A DNA stretch of 64,000 bases from Penium margaritaceum (taxonomy: Eukaryota > Streptophyta > Zygnematophyceae > Desmidiales > Peniaceae): assembly GCA_023375785.1 (NCBI GenBank), contig SZWC01004910.1, positions 72,256 through 136,255 of the forward strand, written 5' to 3'. Under the pieces are notes generated by a model that saw nothing but the letters and a program-made list of their open reading frames with translations, did no database searches and was not told the origin of the DNA. The position numbers and the translations under genes were made by a program. Positions 48,040 through 58,717 of the stretch are shown here, in pieces (position 1 is the stretch's first letter; each line of letters begins with the position of its first letter).

Positions 48040-48235
48040 GTGGGACGGTCACGGGGCTCATTGTCGCCATTCACAAGATTTTTCCTCGCATCAACCACAA
48101 GTATTGCACTTAGACACATCAAAGAGAATGTGCGGCTATCGTATCGAAAACAGGCATGACACGACGCTCATTGAAGCCATTCACAAGAAGCTTCTTCGTG
48201 TCAAACACAAGTGTGGACGAATGAATTTTGACGAA
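48040..48235 (+). repeat. Imperfect 110-bp tandem duplication in the MULE relic
   Basis: GCCATTCACAAGA occurs at 48066 and again at 48176, within longer similar text that reads VAIHKIFPRINHK in the first copy and EAIHKKLLRVKHK in the second. It looks like a local duplication of the end of the catalytic core. Confidence 0.6.
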
Positions 48236-48240
48236 TGAAT

Positions 48241-50270
48241 TTGGAGGTGTATTGGGGGGGAGTCAGTTGAAATATAGTAATGCATTAGAGTGAGAGAAAA
48301 TTTGAAGAACCTTCCTATTGCCAATGTCCCCCATACACTTGTGTAAGCTCAACAATACACACCACGTACACGACACAATACGCACCCCCAACACATTTTG
48401 CGATTTTGGGAGGGGGAGGGGGACAGGTGGGGATGAGGGAGCGTAGTTCGTTTTGGACCGGCAATCAGGTATTTTCAATGTGAATGCAAAGTTGAATTTG
48501 GAAAGAAACTATTCCATACTGATATTCTTACATGACCTTTATTGAATGTTGGCACTAGTCTAGGAGTTTATCAATACTTCTTGGAGTTTTGGTTTTCATT
48601 AGAAAAACATCAAGATGTTTTACATCTATATGTGAGTGAACAAACGTAGAAGGGAACAAACACCACTCTGTTGTGAACTTCATACAGATGCAGTTCCTAA
48701 TAAATACATAAATCAGTGCACAAAAAGGCCATAATTAATCATACCTTAGCATATCACTTTATTTATACCAATAACGTGCATGTTAGGCAACCTGACTGAG
48801 TGGTTGTTTTGTCAGGTTTAGAACGCAAACCATCGAGCAACATCTGCTCTTCAGACGTTTCTTCTCTGTTGTGTCTGACGGTATTTCATTGGATGACAAT
48901 ATTATGACGGCTATGCTAACAACGATGGATCAATCCCTGACACTACTACATACAACATGATGCCGCGTTACACAAAACAGTTACAAGAAAATCACGTCTG
49001 AAACATGTTGACCTTGAATTATAACTCTGTCAATCCCGACACATCGCAAGTTGAAGAATACTAGCTGCCGTGTAGGTGGGTACCATTTCTTCCATTTTGC
49101 AGTGATCGATTCTTCAATTGCCGTGCAATCCAAAAATCTGTAAGTACTTGCTCAAAGTGAACAAGTCGTCCAAACTACCTCGCTAGCTTCCGTGTAGTTG
49201 TCAATCAATTCCACTATCGTCGCGGCTCGACGAATTGCGACTTCGTCCGATGATGGGTGGAAGACAAGAACAAAGTTTGAAATTGGGGGTTGTATAGAAA
49301 TGAAATCAAAATTGAGGGCCACTTGGAATTGAATTTGAAAAATGGGGGTGAAGGAAGAATGAGTAAAAATCTAGAGCTGATTTTACGATGATTCGCAAAA
49401 ACTAGGGGCTACTTGGGAGTCTCCCGTGTGTCAAACCCGCTTTATTTTCATCCCTGGTCATGAACGACTGCCGTGGGGAGGGGGGGGGGAGGGGGGCTAT
49501 CTCAATGCCAAAAAAGCCCAGGGGTTGAACCCAGACCCCCAGGACGTTAAATCTGAAGGAGGATAGAGTTAAGGGTGTTTCCACCATAGAGTGAAACATG
49601 AGATCAGGAATAATTGGCACATCTTATTGGATGGAAGGTAATTCGTGAAGAGGGGGTTTGAAATGTTGTCCTCGACATACCGTAGTGCCATATGATTTTG
49701 ACAAAAAAATTGTGGGCTGTAATATCGATTCAACACCGGGTTCAAGTATTATCTTGTAGTTGATAGCCGACGAAATCATGTTGTGTGGAACACATGGGTT
49801 CAACAAATTCTCTCTTCTTGAGACCTGGTTCACCACTAACCTGATACGAAGGCGTAAAATTTTTGACATTCTGTGAAGGGGTTTGCGTGGCTTTGCCACG
49901 TGGTCTCCTTGGCCATCGAAATCAGATTTTCTAACCACAGCGAATCGAGCTCAAATAATGGCAAAACACTGAACATGACTAGATGAAGATGGTAGGGAAT
50001 AATGCCATTTTTCAATTACAATTTAACGGTTTGCATGCTTGCACCCAAATTCATGAAAATTTCAGAAAAAAAATATATTATCGAAATCATGTGGCAGTAG
50101 GGTATTTGAGTTTGGCACGGGCCCTTCTGGAGCTCTTCTGTAGGAGGCTGACACATACAATCGAAATGTCTTGTCGGTAGGATTTGGGGAAAAGTATACC
50201 TATCTGAGATGCTGGCATGGAACGAGTTGGCCTGAGCAGGCTGATGAGAAGGTCCAAGGTTGTGGGGATG
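48241..50270. other. Intergenic, no gene seen
   Basis: Contains a G homopolymer region (49477-49496), short frames with no motif, and the phrase CCAGGGGTTGAACCC near 49525 (see rejected items). Minus-strand frames at 49402-49620 and 49624-49938 adjoin each other but resemble no family that I know. Confidence 0.5.
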
Positions 50271-50812
50271 TCATCGGGAAAAATAGATGTTTACAGGCCA
50301 TGAAAAAAAGGGTTGTAGGAGTGGACAGAAGAGGAAAGATTGTTCTATTGTTTCTTCCTCTGCAAAAAATGGGCACTCACTTGTCCCATTCCGGTGGAAG
50401 CGGGTGTGTTGGGCTGCTGGTATTGACCAGAAAGGAACTTTTGTTTGGATTTCCTTCGGTCTGAGGTCAAGTGTTATAAATTTATGTTTTGCACAGATCA
50501 AGCACCAAGGATTGAACATAAGTGAACATAAAAATTAGCCTCATACAATGGTGTCAAGTTGTGTGGAAGGAGAAGGTGATGATACAAGTTGGTAAGAGAG
50601 GGTAAGGATGGGGATAAGCAGTTATTTTGAATGTTTGGTCGGGCTGGGAGTCCAATTAGCGTGTCTTCTCTTAGCAAGATTGGAGGGTTTAGCCCAGCAG
50701 TGGGGGGTGATGGTGAGGGAGATTGGATCAATGTGTCAAAACACCATTGCTTTTTCTCCCCTGGCCATAACCGACTAAGGGAGGTATGGTTAATCGAGGC
50801 CATTTTACACAC
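50271..50812 (-). pseudogene. LINE ORF2 C-terminal remnant (reverse-transcriptase zinc-binding tail)
   Basis: The minus-strand frame 50519-50271 reads FHRNGTSECPFFAEEETIE, then QSFLFCPLLQPFFSWP. This resembles the zinc-binding tail of plant-type LINE reverse transcriptases (C-x2-C, then EETxEHLFFxC, then W), with the second Cys and the His changed. The adjoining frame 50812-50498 is Pro/Leu/Ser-rich and may be upstream ORF2 text. Endonuclease and polymerase parts are absent, as expected for a short, dead copy. The call rests on this motif only. Confidence 0.45.
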
Positions 50813-50935
50813 TTGTTTTTTAGTGTGTAAATTGAGTGTGCTCTATGACAAGGAAGCAGCTCACGATCATCCTCACACTCTTTCCATAGTGTATGAGAAG
50901 AGTGTAATTTTGTCCTATCTGGCCTGAAAAGTCTC

Positions 50936-51243
50936 TTCTTAGGAAGGACCTCAGTGCGTGGGGTTAGTGTATGTGGCGAGTGTGCTCACTAAAGATATAA
51001 AAGTACACTGGGAGTGCACTCAATGCACTAATCCGTCTCATGTGTCCAAGCACACCTTGTGTTTTTTCTTATATGGTGAAATGACACATTTCTTAGGAAG
51101 GACCCCAGTGCATGGGGCTAGTGTATGTGGCTAGTGCACTCGATCACCATACAAAAGTACACTAAGAGCGCACTCAGTGTGCTAATTTGTATCATGTTTC
51201 TAATCAAACCTTGAATTTTGTCTTACATGGCTGATGCAAAAAA
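50936..51243. repeat. Two tandem units of 154 bp
   Basis: Units start with TTCTTAGGAAGGACC at 50936 and 51090. Both contain GGGG(T/C)TAGTGTATGTGG, AAAAGTACACT and a GTGCACTC-rich core, and differ at perhaps one base in seven. A third, decayed start follows at 51244, and text like the unit's end precedes 50936. Confidence 0.75.
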
Positions 51244-51714
51244 TTTCAGAAAGGACATTAATGAGTTGAAACCACATCTCTTTGTTTTTCATAATAATGT
51301 GTAAGTATGTTTTGTATTATGGGCCAATCATTGTGGTAAGAAACCTTACCTAATAAAAAAAAAATTTATATCATAAGGCTGATTGAGATAATGTTGAGCA
51401 GGATGAAGTGATTTTTATCTGGTTTTTGTGGACTCTGAAAGCTATACTGAGCTCTAAGACGTAGAAAAGTACAACGATTTGTTAAAGTGCTACCGCTGTA
51501 GTGAAAGTCAAAAGGAAGTCACGAACATTGTTTTTTTCTTTCGCTATCTAAATCGTCCGTGTGAACCGGCCGGTCGATCGCTCCAATCAGCTTCTCATAT
51601 GTTCGTGACAGCCGTCTAACTTCCGACGACTGTGTAATGTCATTTTTGGCTATATGTTTGTCATTGCCTGCTGCGGCACAACTTATCCTTTGCGTCAGTC
51701 CTCGCAAGGCTATC

Positions 51715-51835
51715 CAGAGATGGGTCTAGTGTACGGGGCTAGTGTATGTGGCGAGTGCGTTCGAAATATGTGCAAAATTGCACTTATCACGCTCTCAGTG
51801 TGGGACAGCCACATTCCAAAATGGCTAAACTGCGT
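51715..51835. repeat. Dispersed partial copy of the 154-bp unit
   Basis: GTGTACGGGGCTAGTGTATG and GGCGAGTGCGTTCG, followed by GCTCTCAGTGTG, repeat the core of the tandem unit about 700 bp downstream. Related words (CACTCAGTGTGTGATAAGTG) occur again near 52520-52550. Confidence 0.5.
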
Positions 51836-52755
51836 GTAATAATCTTGCATCTAGAAGAGCAAGCCAATGATGTTTGCAGACCAATGAAAAAGTAAACAAA
51901 ACCACAAACCTACCTGCTGTGTGTTTTAAGATTTTACTTATGAAAGTTAATTACAGGTCCCGTTCTGCGAACTCTAGAATCACAGATTCTTCAAGGAAGC
52001 TATGCAAATTTTTAAGAAAAGCGGCCTGTTTGAACTATTATCTTGTCAATGAACTCTCTTGTGATAAAAATATAGAAAGAGTCAGAGATGACGATTCGAT
52101 TTTTACAGCGATGTGCATAAAAAAGAAGCGTTGTATATATATTCATAGTGTTATATATTCAGCGTTGTATATATTCATAGTGAAAACATTTCACAGGCTC
52201 TCAACGTAGACTTTCCGACAGTTTTCAAATAGATTCTCAATATTTTCAATGGATTCAATGCTTCAGATGGTCTATCTTCACTTGTTGTTATTGATATTGT
52301 CGACTGGTATTGAAACAATATGTGAATGTGAAAGAACGGTTCCTCAGGCTAAGCAGTTTTTTGTACCGCTCGAAAAAATCCGATGCTTGCCGGAAAGGAC
52401 AAGAGCTTTTCTCATGGTGAATATTTTGTACGACTTGTGAGGTGCTAACATTCGCATACCAATCAAATCTCTTGATAACTAAAATTGCAACCCAATGGGG
52501 TTTGAAACTGTACATGATCGCACACTCAGTGTGTGATAAGTGCACTCTGTCATACAAATCGATCGCACTGACCCATATACACTCTGCCTCGCACTATGGG
52601 GGTCTCAGCAACGGGATGCCTTTCTCCTGGAACATCCGACAGAAGACGGATTTGTGAGACGACAGCTTATCACGCTTTCTGCCGGCAGCTGTAGACGGCC
52701 GTCACCCCCCGATGGGAGACAACGACCTTTCCGGGACAAGATCGACCTAAGCGTG
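51836..52755. other. No gene identified
   Basis: Short plus-strand frames at 51874-52209 (111 codons) and 52249-52440 (63 codons) have no family that I recognise. The second starts with a possible signal-like hydrophobic stretch (LLLLILSTGIETICE), but it is too short to call. Confidence 0.4.
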
Positions 52756-52890
52756 NNNNNNNNNNNNNNNNNNNNNNNNNNNNNNNNNNNNNNNNNNNNN
52801 NNNNNNNNNNNNNNNNNNNNNNNNNNNNNNNNNNNNNNNNNNNNNNNNNNNNNNNNNNNNNNNNNNNNNNNNNNNNNNNNNNNNNNNAGA

Positions 52891-52927
<37 letters not shown>
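52756..52927. repeat. Gap of 132 N followed by a (GA)n microsatellite
   Basis: N fills 52756-52887; GAGAGA runs from 52888 to 52927. The gap was probably caused by the simple repeat, whose true length is unknown. Unlike the other gaps, its two flanks are not copies of each other. Confidence 0.9.
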
Positions 52928-52931
<4 letters not shown>

Positions 52932-53159
52932 TATTTGTGCACCGTTTAAGTGCACCAGGTTTTTGGTGCATGGTGTAAGTGCATGGTGTCCGAGAGCATA
53001 AGAAGAGCGCACAAAAAAATGAGTGCATGATCTGCCTACCCGGGAATGAGTTCTGGTTTTTTCTTCCTTACTCCAACACGTTGAACGTGAATGATGGTCT
53101 TATGTTGGACCGTCTTTCTCGCTCTCTGAATCTGTTCCTACACCCATAGTACAAAACAA

Positions 53160-53935
53160 TAGACCACTCTCACCTTCTCACCATCTCCTTAGGCACAATG
53201 ATGCCACATCCAGGACCACCTCTTAGCTCTTCTTTCACACAGGTGGTTTTTTACAACACCTAGAGATAGTGGTCTGCCCCCTCACCGTCGTCATCTGTGA
53301 CCCTTTGGCATGCTGAGGCCGCAGCCAGGACCACCACCACGTGGTTTCCCTGACCTTGTTCCCCCGTGGCTAGTTTCTACACTGCCCGGAGACAGCACAT
53401 CCTACGATCACTCTCACCACCAGTTGCCTCCAAGCACAGTGATCCTTCCGCCGAAACCACCACCTCATGGTGTTGCTGGCCAGTCACTTCTGTGGTCGGT
53501 TCCTTCACCTTCAGGAGAGAGCATTCTCCTTGCCTTGCCATGTCATCAGCCTACCAGTAGTGACCCGGCCTTTGGCATCACACTCTCATGGGTAGCCTGG
53601 CCAGCCTCCTTTGTTGTCGGCTTGTACAATGCCTGGAGCCGGGGCTCCACACCCCTATCCATGTCATTAGCTCGACAGCATGATGATCAGACCGCCTCCA
53701 CCCTCTGGCTATTCTTCTCCGTGGTTGTTCCCTAAACCCTTGAGAGATAGCGTCCTCTATGCTCAGCCTCATTGTCATCCACCTTCGGGGGTTTTTGTGT
53801 GGCCACCAGTCCCACCTCTTCATGATCTAGCTGGCCAGCCTCTTCCATGGTTAGCCTCTCCGCTGCCAGGACATGGCACTCTCCATCCTCAGTCTTGTGA
53901 TCCTCATAGGACTGGCTCTCTTAACTAGCAGGGGC
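53160..53935 (+). repeat. About six or seven tandem units of roughly 125 bp
   Basis: Anchors of the type CTCTCACCACCAGTTGCC / TGTCATCAGCCTACCAG / TTGTCATCCACCTTCG recur near 53163, 53277, 53403, 53535, 53660, 53766 and 53890, so the period is 105-130 bp and mostly 125-130. Unit ends carry GGCCAGCCTC or CTGCC.GGA.A.. words. Plus-strand translation gives repeated Pro-rich text with PWL or LPG (for example PPWLVSTLPGDST and PWLASPLPGHGTL), but stops interrupt it. It is either an eroded Pro-rich protein repeat or a satellite. Confidence 0.65.
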
Positions 53936-55089
53936 CACCTCTTTGTGGAATTTCCTCCCACTTCTGCGAAGATGGACACCACGGTTGGCGACCATGTCAC
54001 CTGCATCCTAGTGAGTGGCGTACACCCTGGCTCCAGTCCCATTCTCTTCCAAACTCTCCACGAAAGGCAGACCTCCATCCCTCAGCCGTACCATCACCAG
54101 ACCTCTGATGATCCTCTACACAAAGCTACAGGGTCTGTGGTACATGCTTCAGCATCTCCCTAACATTTTCTTCTCAGAGAGGGATGATTCAGTCCATACA
54201 AAATCAGAATCACCTCCGTCCTCCTCACCGTGGTCTTCTAACGGACCTTCCACACTTGGTTTGGACCTTCCATCTCAGTCTGCAGCTACCCTCTCCATCC
54301 TCCACTCTACTGGTATCATGTTGAAAATGGATCATTCAACCTCTCCTGCCTCCTCTAGTAAACTTCATTCTTGATGAAATCAGCACAAAGCACTTTATCT
54401 GGGTCTCATCACTTGCACGTCTGTCCCTCCACCAGCTTCTGTTGTTATACCGGTCAAGGGGGAGTGTGTGCATCCGTCCCCTCTGAAATCGACTGCGACA
54501 GTGAGCACCGAGGATGGATCAAGAGCACCTTCTGCTGTCTCTACTACACCAGTTGAAGCAGGCACATCACCATCATCTACAACATCTACATCTTCAACAG
54601 CATGAATAACATTAGCATCATCTGCTATGTCTACACCCACGCCTTCCACATCATCCACAGCACCAGTTGCAGCATCTGCACCTTCTGTCCGATCTGATCT
54701 GTCTTATACATTTGTAGCATCATCATCCTTTGCAGCACCTACAGCATCACCAGCATTAACACCATCAGCATTATCTGTTGTGTCTACTTCCATGCTTCCC
54801 GCATCATCTATAGTACCAGCTGCATCAGCTGCGACAACTGTGCCAGCTGTACCAGCTGTCCCATCTATTGCATTGCTAGCATTGGCATCCTCTACAGCAT
54901 CTACAATATGAGCAACATTCGCAGCATCAGCATCATCTCTTGTGTCTTTTTGAATAAGTGAGGAAGCAGAGTGAGTGATGGAAAAATCACGCAGAAGCAA
55001 TGGAAATCACGGAAGCTTGGAAAAACGACAAAATTTGAGACCTTTGTGAGGGTGCAGAGAGATAGGCGGAAGTGAGATTCAACAAGGGC
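53936..55089. repeat. Low-complexity GCATCATCT-type tract (Ser/Ala/Thr/Pro-coding)
   Basis: From about 54540 to 54950 the sequence is dominated by the triplets GCA, TCA, TCT and ACA. One frame (54627-54911, plus) reads Ser/Ala/Thr/Val/Pro-rich text (VPAVPSIALLALASS). Between 53936 and 54540 I see short Pro/Ser/Thr-rich frames only. It could be a decayed linker of a mucin-like or retroelement protein; nothing shows which. Confidence 0.5.
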
Positions 55090-55515
55090 ACTAGCCAAGG
55101 TAGACCAATGGAGAGGAGAGTAAACAGGGTTGCGGTGAGAGAGTATTAGAGGAGAGAATGTGATGAGTAGAACTGAGCAAAGATGGAAGAGTGATGAGGC
55201 GAAGTGGTCCAAGAGTAAGAGCAAGGATAGGATGGCAAAGAATGAGCGAGCGAGGAGCGATCACAGCAGAGACACGATGACAAGGCCGTGGAACCAAAAT
55301 TGAACAAGATGGGAAGAGCTTTTTTTTTGGTGGAGACGCGGAGTAGAGCAACGGTTACGTTTTGCTAGCCAGACACGGGTGACACATGTCACATTAGTTG
55401 GGGATATCTTGACAGTTCACTTTTAATGGCCGGGGTACCGGAGAGCTGTTTTCCAAGTTGGTTCGGTCCAGGACCTGAACTATCATTGAGAACTCGGAGA
55501 ATTTCTCCAAGTAGC
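55090..55515 (-). repeat. Diverged second copy of element D's LTR
   Basis: GTCCAGGACCTGAACT and GAGAATTT, then the blocks GCTAG.CAGACA.GGGTGA and GGGGATATCT, occur in the same order and spacing as at 40760-41165. The match fades outside this range and neither LTR edge is certain, so this may be a solo or broken LTR. Confidence 0.7.
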
Positions 55516-57640
55516 AAGTGGAGGACGAGCTTGTCGGAGGCTTGCGGTTTGTTTTCTGACAGCACCTCCGCTCCAAAAAGTGAGAGAAGTGGTGGCCTCT
55601 ATCATCGGTGTCAGTGTGTAATGCCTCTCTTGAAAGTTTTCTAAGTCATTTTCAGTCATGGAGTAATTATCCCCACTACTTTCACCGCTTTCTTTAGTAG
55701 GATTGACGTAGAAAATGCCGCGTCAATCTGTGAGCTTGGGTGGTTCAGCAGAGGACCATGGAAGAGGTCAACAGTGACATGCGTGAAGAAGGGTTTGACA
55801 TATGATAGTGGGACGAGACGAGACATAAGGAGACATAAAATTATCCGTGCTTCAATAAATGATTCTTTAAGCACCTGTGGGTAAAATCTGTTGGGACACA
55901 GATGAGGACCTCTGTATAATGGATAGTGATGAAGGGCATAGATAAAAGGTAGCCCTTTGATGTACACGAGTTGGAGAAAATGAGAGATCTCCATCCCTGA
56001 GACCCTTGTATTGGTAGAGCCATATCAGTAGAGGGTGATGATAAGTAGTCCCTCCAACATTGAATTGGTGGTAGTGCCAAGATTGATAGGACTATTGCAA
56101 GTTACTGAGTTGAACCTCACACAAGAGGTGTACCTCTCCTTGCGTTGTCTCCTTGTGGCAATGCGAGCCAACTAGTGCCAATGTGGAGAAGGTTGAGAAT
56201 GCCCAAGTGTAGGATGCCACTCAGAGAGGGTTCTCTGCCACAGCTAAACCTCTCTGTCTTGTATAAGGGGTGACAGAGTAGACGAAGCTCAGGCCTGACT
56301 CAGAGGAGTGACGTCTTGTGCCCTTGCTGGCCTGAGACAGACTAGCAGGGAGACCGGTGGTACCTGATGCCTTGAGACCATGACTCTTCAGGTCTGTCTT
56401 CTCACTTCACCGGGAGTAGAGGATATGGAGGAAGGGTGAGAGAGAAAAAGTGCTAGAGGGACAAAGGGTGTTCTAGGAAAGACCATGTGCACGGAATGAT
56501 AAGGGATTTTGCTTGGATGAAGGTCACCACGAAGTTGGTGGTCCGACCAGGCGGATCCAGATGCTGAGCGGCTGAAACTCATGATAGTAGCGGAGAAGGG
56601 CTTTGAGCACAGGGGCATACCTTGTGTGTGATGATGGGATGGCATGGGCGCAGGTCACCATGAGATTTGGTGATTTGACTGGGCGGATCCATGCACTGAG
56701 CAAAGGATGATAATTGATAGCCGATGAGGATGAACTGGGCGCAGGGCGGACCGCGTGCATCAACTGATGTAAGGGGAGGAGATGTGGCAAGGAGAAGGCA
56801 AAACAAGCAACAAAAAAAAGTGCTGCCAGCTTGGATGCAGGCCACTGCGAGATTGCACATGCAGATCCTGGTACTGGCCATTGATGCTGATGATGCTGAG
56901 GAAGATTGCCAATGATGATAAGAGGCGGGCGTAGGGGCGGACCACGTGCGTTCTTGGTGAGATAGTGTAGTCGTAGGTCACCGTACGGTTGGTCTTTCGA
57001 CCGGGTGGATCATAATGCTGAGTAGTGACGACGATAGTTGATAGAAGCAAAGGATCGATTGATGAATCTGGTGTGCAGGGAAGGAATCACGTACACTGAA
57101 TGATGAAGCTGATAACGATGATGAGATGCAGAAGAAGAAGATAAAAAGGATGAAGGCTGATGGGAATGATGATTGGTAATGAGAATGACGAGGATGCTGA
57201 AAAGGAGGCGAAAGATAAGGCCAGTGGAGAAAATCAAGCTGATGGTTCAGATAAGAGGGGAAGCAGCTGCTTACACAAGAAGGTTGGCATTGGCGTTCCG
57301 AGCAGAAAGGGCGGTGGGAGAGGGCAGCTTTGGGGGATGCCACAGCCAGGAGTAAAGGAGGAGGGTAGAGATAAAAATGGTACAGAAGGATTAGGGAATA
57401 ATGGATGCGGCGGCTAGAGGTGGACGAGATGCTGAGGACGCTGCGAGAGGCGTAGACTGTGTAGGAGTGAGGATCGTGCCACTTGGGCAAAAATCTTGGC
57501 AGAGGCAGCAGAAGAGAGGTAGAAACAAAGTATCTTCAGAGGAAAGCATTGGAGAACGGCAATGTAGCCTGGTAAGATCGTAGAGAAAAATGTGGCAGGA
57601 AAATTTGTCGAAGATGGCAGCAAAGAGCAGCTCTATTGAT
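55516..57640. repeat. Purine-rich low-complexity DNA with three copies of a GGTCACC...GGCGGATCC phrase
   Basis: The plus strand is rich in GATGA, GGAG and GAAG words, in the style of the internal part of element D. A phrase of about 45 bp, AGGTCACC, then TTGGTG or TTGGTC, then GACC(A/G)GG(C/T)GGATC, then ATGCTGAG, starts at 56521, 56652 and 56975. No gene is seen; minus-strand frames up to 170 codons (56978-57490) read Ser/His/Pro/Leu-rich text typical of such composition. Confidence 0.5.
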
Positions 57641-58047
57641 ATCTACTGACAAAAATTCTTGGCCTTCTGCATGCAAGGGGAACATATTTATCCTGGCGCA
57701 ATGTTTTTCAGGTTCATGTTCCCAGGATTATCTCATTGGGGGAGGGAAGAGGACGAGTCCAAATGTCCTCTTAGCTGTTACCTTGTTGACAGCTCTTGCA
57801 GCCCAGGGGGAGTATTGGTTTATGGATTTTGAGCTGTCTAAGTTCCTGATGGTGTTGTGTAGTGAGAGCTTCATGTTGTAAAAGTGGCATACTCATCCCA
57901 TACTCATGTTTTCATATGCAACAGGGCATAGATCCTGTCAAAACCTGAAGCAGGCTCTTCGCACTACAGTCGCAGACAGCAAGTGACACAAACAGTATCG
58001 CCGAACTACTGACGTGGAGGGCAATGAAAACATGACTACAGACAGTC
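57641..58047. other. No gene seen
   Basis: One 81-codon plus frame (57636-57881) without a recognisable motif. Nothing else to report. Confidence 0.4.
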
Positions 58048-58326
58048 AAGGATTGAGTGAGATCGGTAGATCTCGCTCGATCCTTGTTTCACTGGATGAA
58101 ATACTTTACATGAAAAATTGGAGAGCGGAGGACCATCCTGAAGACCAAGATCTCATCTATACCGTTGATGGCTCGAGAGTTTGAGCGGGAGCTCCTCTCG
58201 AGCATCGAGCGGTAGATCAATGACACAAAAGAAGGTTGCCGCGGATTCGGACGGTCTTGTCCGTGTATCTCACCGAGGGCGCTGGGCATCCGCCAATCTT
58301 GGTCTGCCGATGACTAGGAGTCATCG
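58048..58326. repeat. Second hairpin cluster
   Basis: Arms at 58048-58064/58069-58085 (17 bp with two mismatches, 4-nt loop), 58171-58179/58195-58203 (9 bp, perfect), 58248-58252/58259-58263 (5 bp) and 58308-58315/58319-58326 (8 bp, perfect, 3-nt loop). It lies just upstream of copia element K3 and is not homologous to the 12.8-13.3 kb cluster. Confidence 0.75.
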
Positions 58327-58402
58327 AGTGGCTTACGGATGACCATGTCACTGAGGAATCATAAGACACCAGTCACCGGACTACATGACAGTTGTATTTT
58401 CT

Positions 58403-58704
58403 TGTTGATAGCTAGTGTAGTTACATAAGCAGCTGTAGGTTTGTATTTCCTATTGCTTTGTCTGTTCTGCATCGTTTCAAGCAAGATTTGGACTTTGTGA
58501 AAGCTCTTGAGACAAACAGTGTGTTTGTGCTTTCAGTTGAGTCTATCAGAGCACGTGTGTAAGTGTATCTTGAGCACAAGTGATTGTGCGTGTATGAAAT
58601 GACAAGTGCAACTATGGCTGTTGTACCTCATCAGATCAGGAGTTGTATCATTCAAGAAGGAAATTGGAAGGTACTAGAATATTCTGGACGTTCTCACTTC
58701 AACA
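58403..58704 (+). repeat. 5' LTR of copia K3
   Basis: Starts TGTTGATAGC and ends CACTTCAACA, with TGTTGA/TTCAACA ends; 302 bp. The right edge is fixed by the primer site; the left edge rests on the terminal motif only, as there is no second LTR. Confidence 0.6.
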
Positions 58705-58706
58705 TT

Positions 58707-58717
58707 TGGCATCAGAG
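58707..58717 (+). other. Primer-binding site of copia K3
   Basis: TGGCATCAGAG matches the initiator-Met-tRNA primer site TGGTATCAGAG at 10 of 11 bases, two bases after the LTR end. Confidence 0.75.

Larger units (their letters stand above)
41435..48240 (+). pseudogene. MULE (Mutator-like) transposase relic, interrupted by a copia element
   Basis: A Mutator-like DNA-transposon gene on the plus strand. Exon 1 (41435-41967) reads an acidic and basic lead, then a MuDR-type DNA-binding region (ELVFATVEECWCTIEDYAVE, then PDRIIVRC), then YKWVLCYIRDTVQRDPTTDV...KVSY and KACDKAHEEIMGDKVHSW, the text expected just before the catalytic core. Exon 2 starts at 42057 (LMKV), is split at 42069 by a copia element, and resumes at 47762 (DPNAIAVAFKDKPKKIFHRA) into core-like text: HPNITLHGMYVKN, YFNVNNNYVPMAKAI, IGEDKDNWAWVENAY, GLIVAIHKIFPRINHKYC. 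The Asp usual in the LDGT-type motif reads His here (TLHGMY). In-frame stops lie at 41656, 41875, 41881 and 47929, with frame changes near 47975 and 48112. The C-terminal zinc-finger half and terminal inverted repeats are not found. Inactive. Confidence 0.85.

Noticed and set aside
49515-49545. tRNA-like T-arm phrase (GGTTGAACCC)
   Set aside because: No acceptor, D-arm or anticodon stem can be drawn around it, and similar GGTTCAA words nearby are scattered.
53160-53935. CRISPR array
   Set aside because: Units are about 125 bp, diverged along their whole length, with no constant short repeat and no variable spacers; the host is eukaryotic.
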